DNA of 64,000 bases from Paraburkholderia polaris (GTDB lineage Bacteria > Pseudomonadota > Gammaproteobacteria > Burkholderiales > Burkholderiaceae). Location: assembly GCF_012927345.1 (NCBI RefSeq), contig NZ_JABBGJ010000002.1:247205-311204 (forward strand). Reading direction: 5' to 3'. The notes below the pieces were generated by a model. The model was not told where the DNA came from and made no database searches. It worked only from the letters and a program-made list of their open reading frames with translations. Below are positions 8,939 through 16,953 of the stretch, in pieces. Within the stretch, counting starts at the first letter, position 1, and every line of letters starts with the position of its first letter. The position numbers were made by a program, and so were the translations under genes.

Positions 8939-10177
8939 ATGCATACCAGCACAACCTTGAACAGATATTCTGAATCGCAACGCACCTGGGTGCTTGTCTT
9001 CATCCTGGGCTACCTTGCCTTACTGGCCGATGGCGCAGACGTCATGATGTATGGCCTGACGCTTACGCGAATCAAGGACGAATTTGGATTAAGCAATGTC
9101 GAAGCGGGGGCACTGGGCAGCCTGACCCAGGTTGGCATGGCGATTGGCGGCATTCTGGGCGGCTGGGCCAGTGATCGCGTGGGGCGGGTTCGGGTCGTGG
9201 CCTGGGCATTGGCGCTTTTTTCGCTCGGGGCAGGACTGCTGGGACTTACGCACAGTTTTCTCGAATTTGCGGTCGTGCGGTTTATCAGTTCGTTGGGCAT
9301 TGGTTGCATGGTGCTGGTCACCACGCTGGTTGCCGAATACGTACCCACGGAGCGGCGTTCACTGATTCTTGGCGTCTTGCAGACCGGCATTTCCGCGGGC
9401 TACATCGTTGTCATCTCGCTGAGCAACTGGATTTTGCCGCACTACGGCTGGCGTACGCTCTATTACGTGTCGGCCCTTCCTGTGCTGCTGGCGCTGGCAA
9501 TAAAATTTGCCGTGCCCGAGCCGGCAGCATGGCAGGCGAGCCGCGCGGCCGACCGCAAGGGCGAACGTGGGCATCGCACCAGCCGCTACTATCTGATTTT
9601 CAGTAACCGGCAGTCACGAACCTTATTCATCCTGTGGACCTTAGCCTCACTATTCGCACTTTCCGGATTTTACGGTCTGAACAACTGGTTGCCGACTTAC
9701 CTGGAAAAGGAACTGCACATCAAATTCGGCGCAATGGCCGGGTACATGATCGGCACTTTCGTGGTCGCCTTCATTGGCAAGATTTTTGCGGGATGGCTCG
9801 GTGACCGCTGGAGTCGGCGCGGTGTTTATGTTCTTGGCTGCGTAGGCGCCGCGCTCTTTCTGCCGGTGATCGTTTTCTGGCATACGCGCGAGAACATTGC
9901 GTACCTTATGCTTGTTTTCGGGTTTTTGTATGGTGTGCCGCTGGGAACGATCGGCACCTTCATGTCCGAAAGCTTCGCTACCGCTATCCGCGGGACAGCC
10001 GTGGGCGGCTCCTATAACCTCGGTCGCTTTTGCTCGGGCGCGGCCCCCATCGTTATTGGCTACATTGCCACCCAGTTTTCTATCGGAATCGGATTTCTTG
10101 CGGTGGGTGGCGTGTTTTTTCTAAGCGGCGTCACCGCGTTTTTTGTTCCAGACCGGCTGTATGACACGCAACGTTAG
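8939..10177 (+). CDS. MFS transporter, aromatic acid:H+ symporter-like
   Basis: A 412-residue, 12-helix major facilitator. Helix 1 contains LLADGADVMMYG, the D-G-x-D pattern of the AAHS family (4-hydroxybenzoate/protocatechuate transporters such as PcaK), and the loop GWASDRVGRVR is the MFS signature. The gene starts 15 bp after the GAF gene. It is a second, non-identical transporter in the same cluster, implying uptake of more than one related compound or an import/export pair. Confidence 0.88.
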   Translation: MHTSTTLNRYSESQRTWVLVFILGYLALLADGADVMMYGLTLTRIKDEFGLSNVEAGALGSLTQVGMAIGGILGGWASDRVGRVRVVAWALALFSLGAGLLGLTHSFLEFAVVRFISSLGIGCMVLVTTLVAEYVPTERRSLILGVLQTGISAGYIVVISLSNWILPHYGWRTLYYVSALPVLLALAIKFAVPEPAAWQASRAADRKGERGHRTSRYYLIFSNRQSRTLFILWTLASLFALSGFYGLNNWLPTYLEKELHIKFGAMAGYMIGTFVVAFIGKIFAGWLGDRWSRRGVYVLGCVGAALFLPVIVFWHTRENIAYLMLVFGFLYGVPLGTIGTFMSESFATAIRGTAVGGSYNLGRFCSGAAPIVIGYIATQFSIGIGFLAVGGVFFLSGVTAFFVPDRLYDTQR

Positions 10178-10476
10178 TCCGTGGACGACGGTGGCGAAAA
10201 CGTGATCATTCCGGCTCGCAAGGAGCTTGCCCGAATCGCGGTTGCTGAGCAGCCCGGGGTCTTCCCAGTGTTTTCTGGCAAATATCAACAACGGAAATCT
10301 CCCAGTAACGATTCTGGTTCTCATTTTTCACGTCGCATGAGCAATACACTATGCTGGACTGGTGGCACCGGACATTCGCGCGTCGGCGGTTGAGCTGTAG
10401 GTCGCATCAGACGGAGCAGGACGCCTGAGCAACGCCCTGTACTTTAACGCGGCGCGTCACCATTCAAGGAGGCTAT
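10178..10476. other. Intergenic region before bacterioferritin
   Basis: About 300 bp with no convincing gene. It ends with a strong AAGGAGG ribosome site before the bacterioferritin ATG. No recognisable Fur box or hairpin terminator could be assigned by eye. Confidence 0.5.
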
Positions 10477-10953
10477 ATGCAAGGAGACCCCAAGGTCCTC
10501 GAATATCTGAACGCCCAGTTGAAGAACGAGCTGAGCGCAATCAATCAGTATTTTTTGCATGCCAGAATGTACGGGCATTGGGGCCTGAAGAGCCTTGAGA
10601 AGCACGAGTATGACGAATCAATCGGCGAGATGAAGCATGCGGACCTGTTGATCGAGCGCATCTTCATGCTGGACGGCTTACCCAACCTGCAGGACCTGCA
10701 TAAATTGCTGATTGGCGAGGAAACGAAAGAGGTTCTGGAGTGCGACCTTAAGCTCGAGCAGATGTCGCAGACTACTTGTAAGGAAGCAATTGCATACTGC
10801 GAGACGGTTCGCGACTTTGTCTCGCGCGAAATCCTGACCCATATTCTCGACGATACGGAAGACCATATCGACTGGCTCGAAACGAATCTGGCTTTGATCG
10901 ATAAGGTCGGGATTCAGAATTACCAGCAATCGGCAATGGACTCACCGAGTTGA
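10477..10953 (+). CDS. bfr: Bacterioferritin
   Basis: A 158-residue haem-containing iron-storage subunit; 24 such chains form a hollow shell that oxidises and stores iron. Conserved ferroxidase ligands E18, E51, H54, E94 and H130 are present, as is M52, the haem ligand of bacterioferritins. Aligned to E. coli Bfr, the position of ligand E127 is Thr, with acidic residues at 126, 128 and 129; I believe this DDTE(D/E)H form is common in beta-proteobacteria. A strong AAGGAGG ribosome site precedes the ATG. It converges on a ferredoxin operon; an imperfect GACCAC/GTGGTC hairpin lies directly after the stop at 10954-10972. Confidence 0.96.
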   Translation: MQGDPKVLEYLNAQLKNELSAINQYFLHARMYGHWGLKSLEKHEYDESIGEMKHADLLIERIFMLDGLPNLQDLHKLLIGEETKEVLECDLKLEQMSQTTCKEAIAYCETVRDFVSREILTHILDDTEDHIDWLETNLALIDKVGIQNYQQSAMDSPS

Positions 10954-11015
10954 GACCACAGCGCTCGTGGTCCCGCCTCTGCGTCTGCGCGATCGATGCG
11001 AAGCAATACGCTGCT

Positions 11016-11318
11016 TTATTGCGTCCCGATCCTGGCCAACGTAATGGCACGTTCGGGGCATGCAGTCACGCACAAGCCACATGCCCGGCACGCATCGGCG
11101 TTTGGCGTGTACGCGACTTTCATGCCGTGTACACGCAGCTTGAATTTGTGCAGCGCTCCCAACTGCTGGTAGTCAGCCGTGTCGATCCGGCGGATTTCGA
11201 AAACGTCCTCGGGGCAGACTACTGCACAATCGCCCTTGCCTTCGCACCGCTTCAAATTGACTACGGGAGCGATCACGCCTGCGGGCTGCTTGCAGGCGGA
11301 GGTCGGAGTGTGGCTCAT
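11016..11318 (-). CDS. Ferredoxin with two 4Fe-4S motifs
   Basis: A 100-residue electron carrier. The N-terminal half has CEGKGDCAVVCP and the C-terminal half has CRACGLCVTACP, each giving the cysteines of a 4Fe-4S cluster of the bacterial 2x[4Fe-4S] type; the first motif has a long CxxxxxC spacing. Its start overlaps the stop of the upstream membrane-protein gene, and both follow an ECF sigma gene. The set is convergent with bacterioferritin, so an iron or redox stress role is plausible. The electron partner is unknown. Confidence 0.9.
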   Translation of the reverse strand: MSHTPTSACKQPAGVIAPVVNLKRCEGKGDCAVVCPEDVFEIRRIDTADYQQLGALHKFKLRVHGMKVAYTPNADACRACGLCVTACPERAITLARIGTQ

Positions 11319-11629
11319 GTTCGATCCTCGTTGCGCTTGCCATCACCGGACGATAGGTTCTTCTGAAAGTTTTCGCGTTCCTCCGGCGTCATCCGTTCCC
11401 ACCGACGCCAATGCCGGCGTCCGTGGCAACCGCCATGCCCTCGAAATCCGCCAAAGAGAATTCGGCTCAGGATCAACAGGCCCATTGCATGCGGATAATC
11501 GATCGAGCGGCCGCCAATGAATAGCGCCGGGATAACCCAATTCCATAGCGCCATCACCATCCATCCCAGCACGGCAATACCCACCAGCACCAACAGTGCT
11601 TTGCCAAAGCATCTCAGTTTGAAACTCAT
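11315..11629 (-). CDS. Small membrane protein with His/Cys/Arg-rich tail
   Basis: A 104-residue protein with two likely membrane segments (about residues 8-37 and 44-62) and a charged C-terminal tail, GHGGCHGRRHWRRWERM followed by TPEERENF. The His, Cys and Arg content of the tail could bind metal or contact a protein partner; this is inference. It lies between the ECF sigma gene (12 bp upstream) and ferredoxin (4-bp overlap), where an anti-sigma factor would be expected, but no zinc-binding anti-sigma motif is seen. I do not recognise the family. Confidence 0.7.
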   Translation of the reverse strand: MSFKLRCFGKALLVLVGIAVLGWMVMALWNWVIPALFIGGRSIDYPHAMGLLILSRILFGGFRGHGGCHGRRHWRRWERMTPEERENFQKNLSSGDGKRNEDRT

Positions 11630-11641
11630 TTATCTGCTCCT

Positions 11642-12217
11642 TTAGATATCCAGATCGTCATACACGGCTTGCAAGCGAGCCCGCAGATGCAGTACCGCGT
11701 ATCGCTTGCGTGCCAATAGCGTGTTCACGCCGACACCGCTCCCGGATGCCAGCTCCTTGAAGCTGCGCCCTTCGAGTTCGTGAGCGACGAAGACGTCGCG
11801 CTGATCCGTTGGTAATTCGTTGAGCGCGTCTTGCAGGGCTTCCAGCAGCACTGACCTTGCATAGACGGCTTCCGGGCCGGCGTCGGTTGCCGGCAGTGCG
11901 AGATCCAGTCGATAGTCTGCGTCGTCGGGGTCGTCGACCGTGTCGGTCAGCGGTTGCTCCCGGCGCTTGCGAAAGCGGTCGATGATGCGGTTGCGCGCCA
12001 CGCGAAACAGCCACGCGCTTACCTGTTCAATCGGTGCCGGGAGCCGGTACGCTTGCACGAACTCGTGAAATACATCCTGCAAGATGTCTTCAGCTTCACC
12101 CTGGTCGTGTACGCGACGCCGAATGAAATTGCCGAGCTTCGTACGCTCACGCAACACGGTTGCGGTGATGTCTTTATCTCGTTCGATCATCGGGTTCGGG
12201 GTGCGCGGCGGTTCCAT
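11642..12217 (-). CDS. ECF-type RNA polymerase sigma factor
   Basis: A 191-residue sigma factor. Region 2 spans about residues 20-90 (GEAEDILQDVFHEF, then VSAWLFRVARNRIIDRFRKRR) and region 4 about 130-185 (LPTDQRDVFVAHELEGRSFKEL followed by a helix-turn-helix). An acidic linker of about 35 residues separates them. It heads an operon with a small membrane protein and a ferredoxin. No recognisable anti-sigma factor is adjacent. The ATG abuts a short palindrome and the upstream region contains two GAAAC elements (in 12227-12295, minus strand) that could be ECF -35 boxes, consistent with self-regulation. Confidence 0.92.
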   Translation of the reverse strand: MEPPRTPNPMIERDKDITATVLRERTKLGNFIRRRVHDQGEAEDILQDVFHEFVQAYRLPAPIEQVSAWLFRVARNRIIDRFRKRREQPLTDTVDDPDDADYRLDLALPATDAGPEAVYARSVLLEALQDALNELPTDQRDVFVAHELEGRSFKELASGSGVGVNTLLARKRYAVLHLRARLQAVYDDLDI

Positions 12218-12231
12218 ACGTCTGTAGACGT
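12218..12231. promoter_or_regulatory. Palindrome ACGTCT-GT-AGACGT
   Basis: Perfect 6-bp arms directly before the ECF sigma start codon, beside a GTGAAAC element on the minus strand. It may be an operator or a leader hairpin overlapping the ribosome site. Confidence 0.35.
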
Positions 12232-12397
12232 TTCACGATCAGAAATATTGTCTGCGACGTGAAAAGATGACGTGACTGACCGGCACTCCGGTTTCATCGC
12301 GAGTGCAAGGATCCACCGTGTGTGCGGGGTGCAGATCGCGATAGAGGCGCTAGAAGGCGCCGTAGCTCGCTCTATCCGCGAGCGCCAATAGCTGGCG

Positions 12398-13525
12398 TCA
12401 CGAACTCGCTTGGCGACTCTGGCGGCAGGAGAACCAGCGCCGCGACGTCGCGGGCTCTTTCACAACCTCGGCAACCTCGCGCCACCACTTTCCGCCGCGG
12501 TGCGGCGCGCCCAAATCCAAGCGCTCACCCATACGGGGCGTCGCGAGCGGAATGCCGCGCGCGGCGGTGAGACTGACCACGCGCTCGTACGGTTCTTGCC
12601 AGCGATGCATCGCCAGATCGAACGTGCCGTTGTGAACCGGCACCAGCCAGCGCCCGCGCAAATCGACGTGTGCCTGTATGGTCTCGTCGGGCTGCATGTG
12701 GACGTACGGCCATTGGGCATCGTAGGCGCCCGTTTCGAGCAGCGTCACGTCGAATGGACCCAGCCGCTCGCCAATGGCCTTGAAGCCGTCGAAGTAGCCC
12801 GTGTCACCGCTGAAGAACACGCGCAGGGCGTCATCGACAATCACCCACGAGGCCCACAAGGTGCTGTTGCCGTCAAAGAGACTGCGGCCGGAGAAATGCT
12901 GCGCCGGTGTGGCCGTGAACGCCAGACCGTCGATCTCAACGCTCTGCCACCAGTCGAACTGGCGTACCTTCGACGCCTCGATACCCCACTCGATCAGGCG
13001 GTCGCCGACACCCAGCGGCGTCAGAAATACGGCCGTCTTAGCTGCGAGGGCAAGCACGGTCTCGCGGTCCAGATGGTCGTAATGGTCGTGCGACAGAATC
13101 ACGCCGGAGAGCGGCGGCAAGTCTTCGAGCGCCATGGGCGGTGCATGAAAGCGCTTCGGACCGAACCGCCGGAACGGCGATGCACGTTCAGCGAAGACCG
13201 GGTCGGTCAGCCAGAACTGACCTCGCAGCTTGAGCAGCATGGTCGAATGCCCGAGGCGATAGAGGCTCCGGTCAGGCGCGGCGTTGAGTTGTTCACGCGA
13301 CAGGGCGTCGACGGGTAGGGTGCCCGCCGGCACCGTGCCGTCCGGTTTGTTGAACAACACATTCCACACGATGCTCAAGCTCTTGCCGATTCCTTCAACA
13401 GGACGCGGTTTGACGTTCCGAAAGCGCTCGCCGTCGTGCTGAGCCGACGCGTCGAACAATTCACGCCCGCGTCGCGCAGCCGTCAGGCCCAAGGCGCGGC
13501 GAATAGAACCGGTGAACGATGTCAT
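12398..13525 (-). CDS. Metallo-beta-lactamase-fold hydrolase, NAPE-PLD/UlaG-like
   Basis: A 375-residue metallohydrolase. Zinc ligands are visible as HDHYDHLD (about residue 145), the later AQHFSGR histidine, FFSGDTGYFD and VPVHNGTFD. This pattern and length match the NAPE-phospholipase-D-like/UlaG branch, which includes hydrolases of lipids and cyclic esters; the substrate cannot be assigned. The first 80 residues are a family-typical extension (FNKPDGTVPAG). It is divergent from a TetR gene 83 bp away that probably controls it. Confidence 0.88.
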   Translation of the reverse strand: MTSFTGSIRRALGLTAARRGRELFDASAQHDGERFRNVKPRPVEGIGKSLSIVWNVLFNKPDGTVPAGTLPVDALSREQLNAAPDRSLYRLGHSTMLLKLRGQFWLTDPVFAERASPFRRFGPKRFHAPPMALEDLPPLSGVILSHDHYDHLDRETVLALAAKTAVFLTPLGVGDRLIEWGIEASKVRQFDWWQSVEIDGLAFTATPAQHFSGRSLFDGNSTLWASWVIVDDALRVFFSGDTGYFDGFKAIGERLGPFDVTLLETGAYDAQWPYVHMQPDETIQAHVDLRGRWLVPVHNGTFDLAMHRWQEPYERVVSLTAARGIPLATPRMGERLDLGAPHRGGKWWREVAEVVKEPATSRRWFSCRQSRQASS

Positions 13526-13544
13526 GCAAACCGCCTCGATACGG

Positions 13545-13598
13545 AAAGTAGACTGTTGAGTGTAGTTTATTTTTGAGAAAAGTAAACTGCCCGGTGTA
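13545..13598. promoter_or_regulatory. Direct repeats in TetR/hydrolase divergent promoter
   Basis: Two 20-bp elements, 13545-13564 and 13579-13598, share AAAGTA-ACTG at the left and GTGTA at the right (15 of 20 identical), spaced 34 bp, about three helical turns. An overlapping inverted repeat AGTTTA (13564-13569) / TAAACT (13583-13588) is also present. These are the best operator candidates for the TetR protein encoded 10 bp downstream. Confidence 0.5.
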
Positions 13599-13608
13599 AA
13601 ATTTTACG

Positions 13609-14223
13609 ATGAACACCAGTGACACCCCTCTCCGCCTGACCGACCGCAAGCGCGCTGCCGTAATCGGGGCGGCTATCGAAGAATTTCTCGCGGCCGGCTT
13701 TGACGCGACCAGCATGGACCGCATCGCGGCGCGCGCGAGCGTCTCGAAACGTACGGTCTACAACCATTTTCCCAGCAAGGAAGCGCTGTTCGCAGCGATC
13801 CTGCGGCAGTTGTGGGAGTCGAGTGACACCGGAGAGGCGCCGGCTTATTCCGCCGTGCATCCGTTGCGTGCGCAGTTGCTCCAGCTTCTGTTGAAAAAGC
13901 TGGGCCTCTTGAATGACGAGGCGTTTCTGGCCCTTGCGCGCGTTGCGATCGCGGCGGGCATTCATTCACCGGAGCGCGCGAGAGAGATGGTGACCCGCAT
14001 GGGTGAGCGGGAGGAAGACTTGACGGTGTGGATTCGCGCAGCTGCTGCCGATGGCCGCCTCAAGACGTCGGACCCGATGTTCGCCTCGCAGCAGTTGCAG
14101 GGCCTGGTAAAAGCGTTCGCTTTCTGGCCGCAGGTGACGATGGGCCAGCCAACCCTCAGCGCGGCTGAACAACGGCAAGTTGCGGAATCGGCTGCCGATA
14201 TGTTTCTTGCGCGCTATGCCTGA
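13609..14223 (+). CDS. TetR-family repressor
   Basis: A 204-residue regulator. The N-terminal helix-turn-helix (about residues 12-58: FDATSMDRIAARASVSKRTVYNHFPSKEALF) is classic TetR, and the C-terminal part is an all-helical ligand and dimer domain of the TetR_C type. It is divergent from the NAPE-PLD-like hydrolase gene, with repeats in the shared promoter, so it likely represses that gene and itself. No strong ribosome site precedes the ATG. Confidence 0.92.
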   Translation: MNTSDTPLRLTDRKRAAVIGAAIEEFLAAGFDATSMDRIAARASVSKRTVYNHFPSKEALFAAILRQLWESSDTGEAPAYSAVHPLRAQLLQLLLKKLGLLNDEAFLALARVAIAAGIHSPERAREMVTRMGEREEDLTVWIRAAAADGRLKTSDPMFASQQLQGLVKAFAFWPQVTMGQPTLSAAEQRQVAESAADMFLARYA

Positions 14224-14314
14224 TTCGTTGGCGACGAGATGCCGGCCTCAAGGCCCTCGAAGTGCGGTGCGGAGTGTGTCAGAGTAACGACTCTTACTCG
14301 TGGAGCGACCTCGC

Positions 14315-15088
14315 ATGACCCGATTACCGATTGCCGACCGATGGTACGAACTCAAACGCATTAGCGACGACATCACGCTATTGTGGGAACCCCACGTCGT
14401 ACCGCTGATGCGCTGCAATATCTGGCATGTGCGTGGCCGCGAACGCGATCTGATGATCGACACAGGAATGGGCATTGTCAGTCTGCAGGATGCAGCGAAA
14501 CACCTGCTGCAGAAGGACGTCACCGCAGTGGCGACGCATACGCACTCGGACCATATCGGCGGACATCATGAGTTCGAACACACGCTGGTTCACGAATTGG
14601 AGGCAGACAACCTGCGCTCGCCGCGCGAGCGAGGCACCCTCCTGGCGTCGGTATTGGGCGACGACGCCATTCGCCGGTATCGCGAAGCAGGTTATCCGTT
14701 CGACGGCGATCTGATTACGGCCCTTCCCAGCGCTGATTACTCGATGTCTGACTATCGCGTGCGGGCCGCAACGGTCACGGAGATCGTCAATGAAGGGAAC
14801 ATCGTCGATCTCGGCAACCGTCATTTTGAAGTTCTGCATCTGCCCGGGCACTCACCGGGCAGCATTGGCCTATGGGAAGCGGCATCCGGCACGCTGTTCT
14901 CGGGCGATGCGATCTACGACGGCCCGCTGCTGGATGAGATCGGTGGCGCGGACATTCCGACCTATGTGCGCACCATGAAACGCTTGCGCGAATTGCCCGT
15001 GCAAGTGGTCCACGCTGGACACGACGCGAGCTTCGGGCGAGAACGACTGGTCGAGTTGGTCGATGCCTATCTGGCGAAACGTACCTGA
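14315..15088 (+). CDS. Metallo-beta-lactamase-fold hydrolase, glyoxalase-II-like
   Basis: A 257-residue hydrolase with HTHSDHIGGHHE (zinc ligands, about residue 75), LPGHSPGSIGL, FSGDAIYDG and VHAGHD in the order of the metallo-beta-lactamase fold. The ATG at 14315 is preferred to an in-frame GTG at 14300 because GGAG at 14302-14305 is correctly spaced to it. The substrate is unknown; thioester or ester hydrolysis is typical of relatives. It lies 91 bp after the TetR gene. Confidence 0.87.
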   Translation: MTRLPIADRWYELKRISDDITLLWEPHVVPLMRCNIWHVRGRERDLMIDTGMGIVSLQDAAKHLLQKDVTAVATHTHSDHIGGHHEFEHTLVHELEADNLRSPRERGTLLASVLGDDAIRRYREAGYPFDGDLITALPSADYSMSDYRVRAATVTEIVNEGNIVDLGNRHFEVLHLPGHSPGSIGLWEAASGTLFSGDAIYDGPLLDEIGGADIPTYVRTMKRLRELPVQVVHAGHDASFGRERLVELVDAYLAKRT

Positions 15089-15187
15089 TCACTGGCCGGC
15101 TCGACGGCCTGGCGCGTTAGCTGCTGGACTTCGCGCGCCAGGGAAACGGTTGGCGTATGTTCTAACCCTGAACCTGTTAGCTCGTTT

Positions 15188-15502
15188 TTACGCGTCTTTC
15201 AGCCAGGGCATTTCCACGGGTGACACCACCAGATGCCGGGACTCCCGTTTCAATTCGAAGATGAACCCGACCAGAATCATGGAGTCGGCATACGGGATCG
15301 GGAATACGTGAGGATTGTCTGCGGTGCGTAGCGGGTGCGCCGGGGTATCCGCTGTCGTGGCGGCGTTCTCGCGGACGCTTTCCAGCTCGTCGGCCATTGC
15401 CGGCCCACTGACTTTCTGGACGCGGCTGCGCAGGTCGCTGAAGGGTTCGATGCGCGCCCCGTCTTCGTTGTATTCGGGCACTTCATAGATGAACCAGGAC
15501 AT
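15188..15502 (-). CDS. Conserved hypothetical protein
   Basis: A 104-residue soluble protein of unknown function that I do not recognise. It begins MSWFIYEVPEYNEDG and ends with a hydrophobic strand (ADSMILVGFIFELKRESRHLVV). The ATG at 15502 is chosen because GGAGA lies about eight bases before it; the reading frame is open further upstream. It is convergent with the metallohydrolase gene. Codon use fits neighbouring genes. Confidence 0.6.
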   Translation of the reverse strand: MSWFIYEVPEYNEDGARIEPFSDLRSRVQKVSGPAMADELESVRENAATTADTPAHPLRTADNPHVFPIPYADSMILVGFIFELKRESRHLVVSPVEMPWLKDA

Positions 15503-15729
15503 GTGCGTCTCCAGAGAAAAAGGCAAGTATTCTAGCAGTGGGCCTAACGCGTCCACGTTTTCCTTACGTCAGAAATCAGGCCGCACTCCGTCCTCACAAC
15601 AAAAAAGCTGAGACAAAAGTCTCATCCGGTCCGATGCTGCACTGCGGGGTGATCTTCCGCAACCCGCATGCTAAAAGTCATCCTAAGCGCGCTACTCAGC
15701 GATAGGCGCCGAGCCGACCGGAGACATTC

Positions 15730-16872
15730 ATGCCCTATGTTCCGCAAGTGAGACACATCGACCGGATCCGCAGGTTGATCGAAGGCCGAACGCCTGATCG
15801 CGGCGGCGATGCTTCGCGGCTGGCCTCGTCGTATTGGCGCTCGCTTGAGCAATATCATCTCGATCCTGGCCTGACAGACGGGCCGCGTATTCTGACCGCG
15901 CCGGAACTACGTGACATACAACAACGGGAAGAATCGGTTTTACGGGCGTCAGGAGAGTGTCTTTCGCGTCTGCATGAGACGGTGCGCGAAGCAGACTACT
16001 GCGTGATGCTCACTGACGCGCAGGGCGTGACGATCGATTATCGCGTTGACCGGGATCGGCGCCACGACTTCAAACGAGCGGGACTTTATTCGGGCTCGTG
16101 CTGGTCCGAGCGGGAAGAGGGAACCTGCGGCGTTGCGGCCGTGCTGCTCGATTCACAACCGATTACGGTTCACAAGACAGATCATTTTCGCGCCGCGTTT
16201 ACCACGTTGACCTGCAGCGCTTCGCCGATCTTCGGACTGGAAGGCGAACTGATCGGCGTGCTGGATGCATCAGCGATTCGCTCGCCTGATGAACGCGAAA
16301 GCCAGCGGCTGATCAACCACATCGTGCGTCATAGCGCGGTATTGATCGAGGACAGTTTCTTTCTCAACGCGACCACGCATTGCTGGGTTTTGCTGGCGCA
16401 CCGGAATCGCCACTACGTGGAAGCCCAGCCGGAAATTCTGATCGCCTTCGATGCTCGCGGAAATGCGGTCGCGGCAAATCGCCGGGCCAAAGAGTGCGTG
16501 CCAGGCCTTGACCGGCTGCCGCGACCTGTCTCCGAGCTATTCGATGTTCGCGCCGAACGTCTTCTGGATGCCAGGCCCGGTCGCGACATGGTCTCGATGA
16601 AACTGGTGGGCAACGGCTCGCCTCTTTATGCACGTGTTCGTCCGCCCGTCATTCGCTCGCAACGGCAACCTGCGCCGAAGCGGCGGGATCCCGCCCGCGA
16701 GGCGCAACCCACACTCACCGATATCGACGCCATTGAGCGCGACCGCATCGTCGCCGCCTTGACGGATGCGAAATGGCGCCCGGACGAGACAGCCCAAACC
16801 CTGGGCATCTCGCGCGCGACGCTTTACAGACGGATCGCGAAGTTCGGCATTGTCCCGCCTCACCGGCGCTAG
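15730..16872 (+). CDS. GAF-Fis regulator lacking the AAA+ domain (AcoR-like)
   Basis: A 380-residue regulator. The N-terminal two thirds match the sensor part of AcoR-type activators: SYWRSLEQYHLDPG, a GAF domain with GLYSGSCWSEREEGTCGVAAVLL, then TLTCSASPIFGLEGELIGVLDAS. The C-terminus is a Fis-type helix-turn-helix (ERDRIVAALTDAKWRPDETA, then LGISRATLYRRIAKFGI). The AAA+ module that contacts sigma-54 (Walker motifs and GAFTGA) is absent; a PAS-like segment of about 100 residues joins the two parts. It is therefore unlikely to activate sigma-54 promoters. It precedes a monooxygenase gene by 81 bp and probably regulates it. Confidence 0.87.
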   Translation: MPYVPQVRHIDRIRRLIEGRTPDRGGDASRLASSYWRSLEQYHLDPGLTDGPRILTAPELRDIQQREESVLRASGECLSRLHETVREADYCVMLTDAQGVTIDYRVDRDRRHDFKRAGLYSGSCWSEREEGTCGVAAVLLDSQPITVHKTDHFRAAFTTLTCSASPIFGLEGELIGVLDASAIRSPDERESQRLINHIVRHSAVLIEDSFFLNATTHCWVLLAHRNRHYVEAQPEILIAFDARGNAVAANRRAKECVPGLDRLPRPVSELFDVRAERLLDARPGRDMVSMKLVGNGSPLYARVRPPVIRSQRQPAPKRRDPAREAQPTLTDIDAIERDRIVAALTDAKWRPDETAQTLGISRATLYRRIAKFGIVPPHRR

Positions 16873-16953
16873 CGGTCCAAGGTTACCGAGCGGGCAAAGA
16901 ACCCGCGCATTACTTCGACGTTTCACTAATCCGCATCGAATGGAGGAGCAACC

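Noticed and set aside
10181..10393. 70-codon plus-strand frame before bacterioferritin
   Set aside because: No family features and no ribosome site; begins within three bases of the upstream gene's stop by chance.
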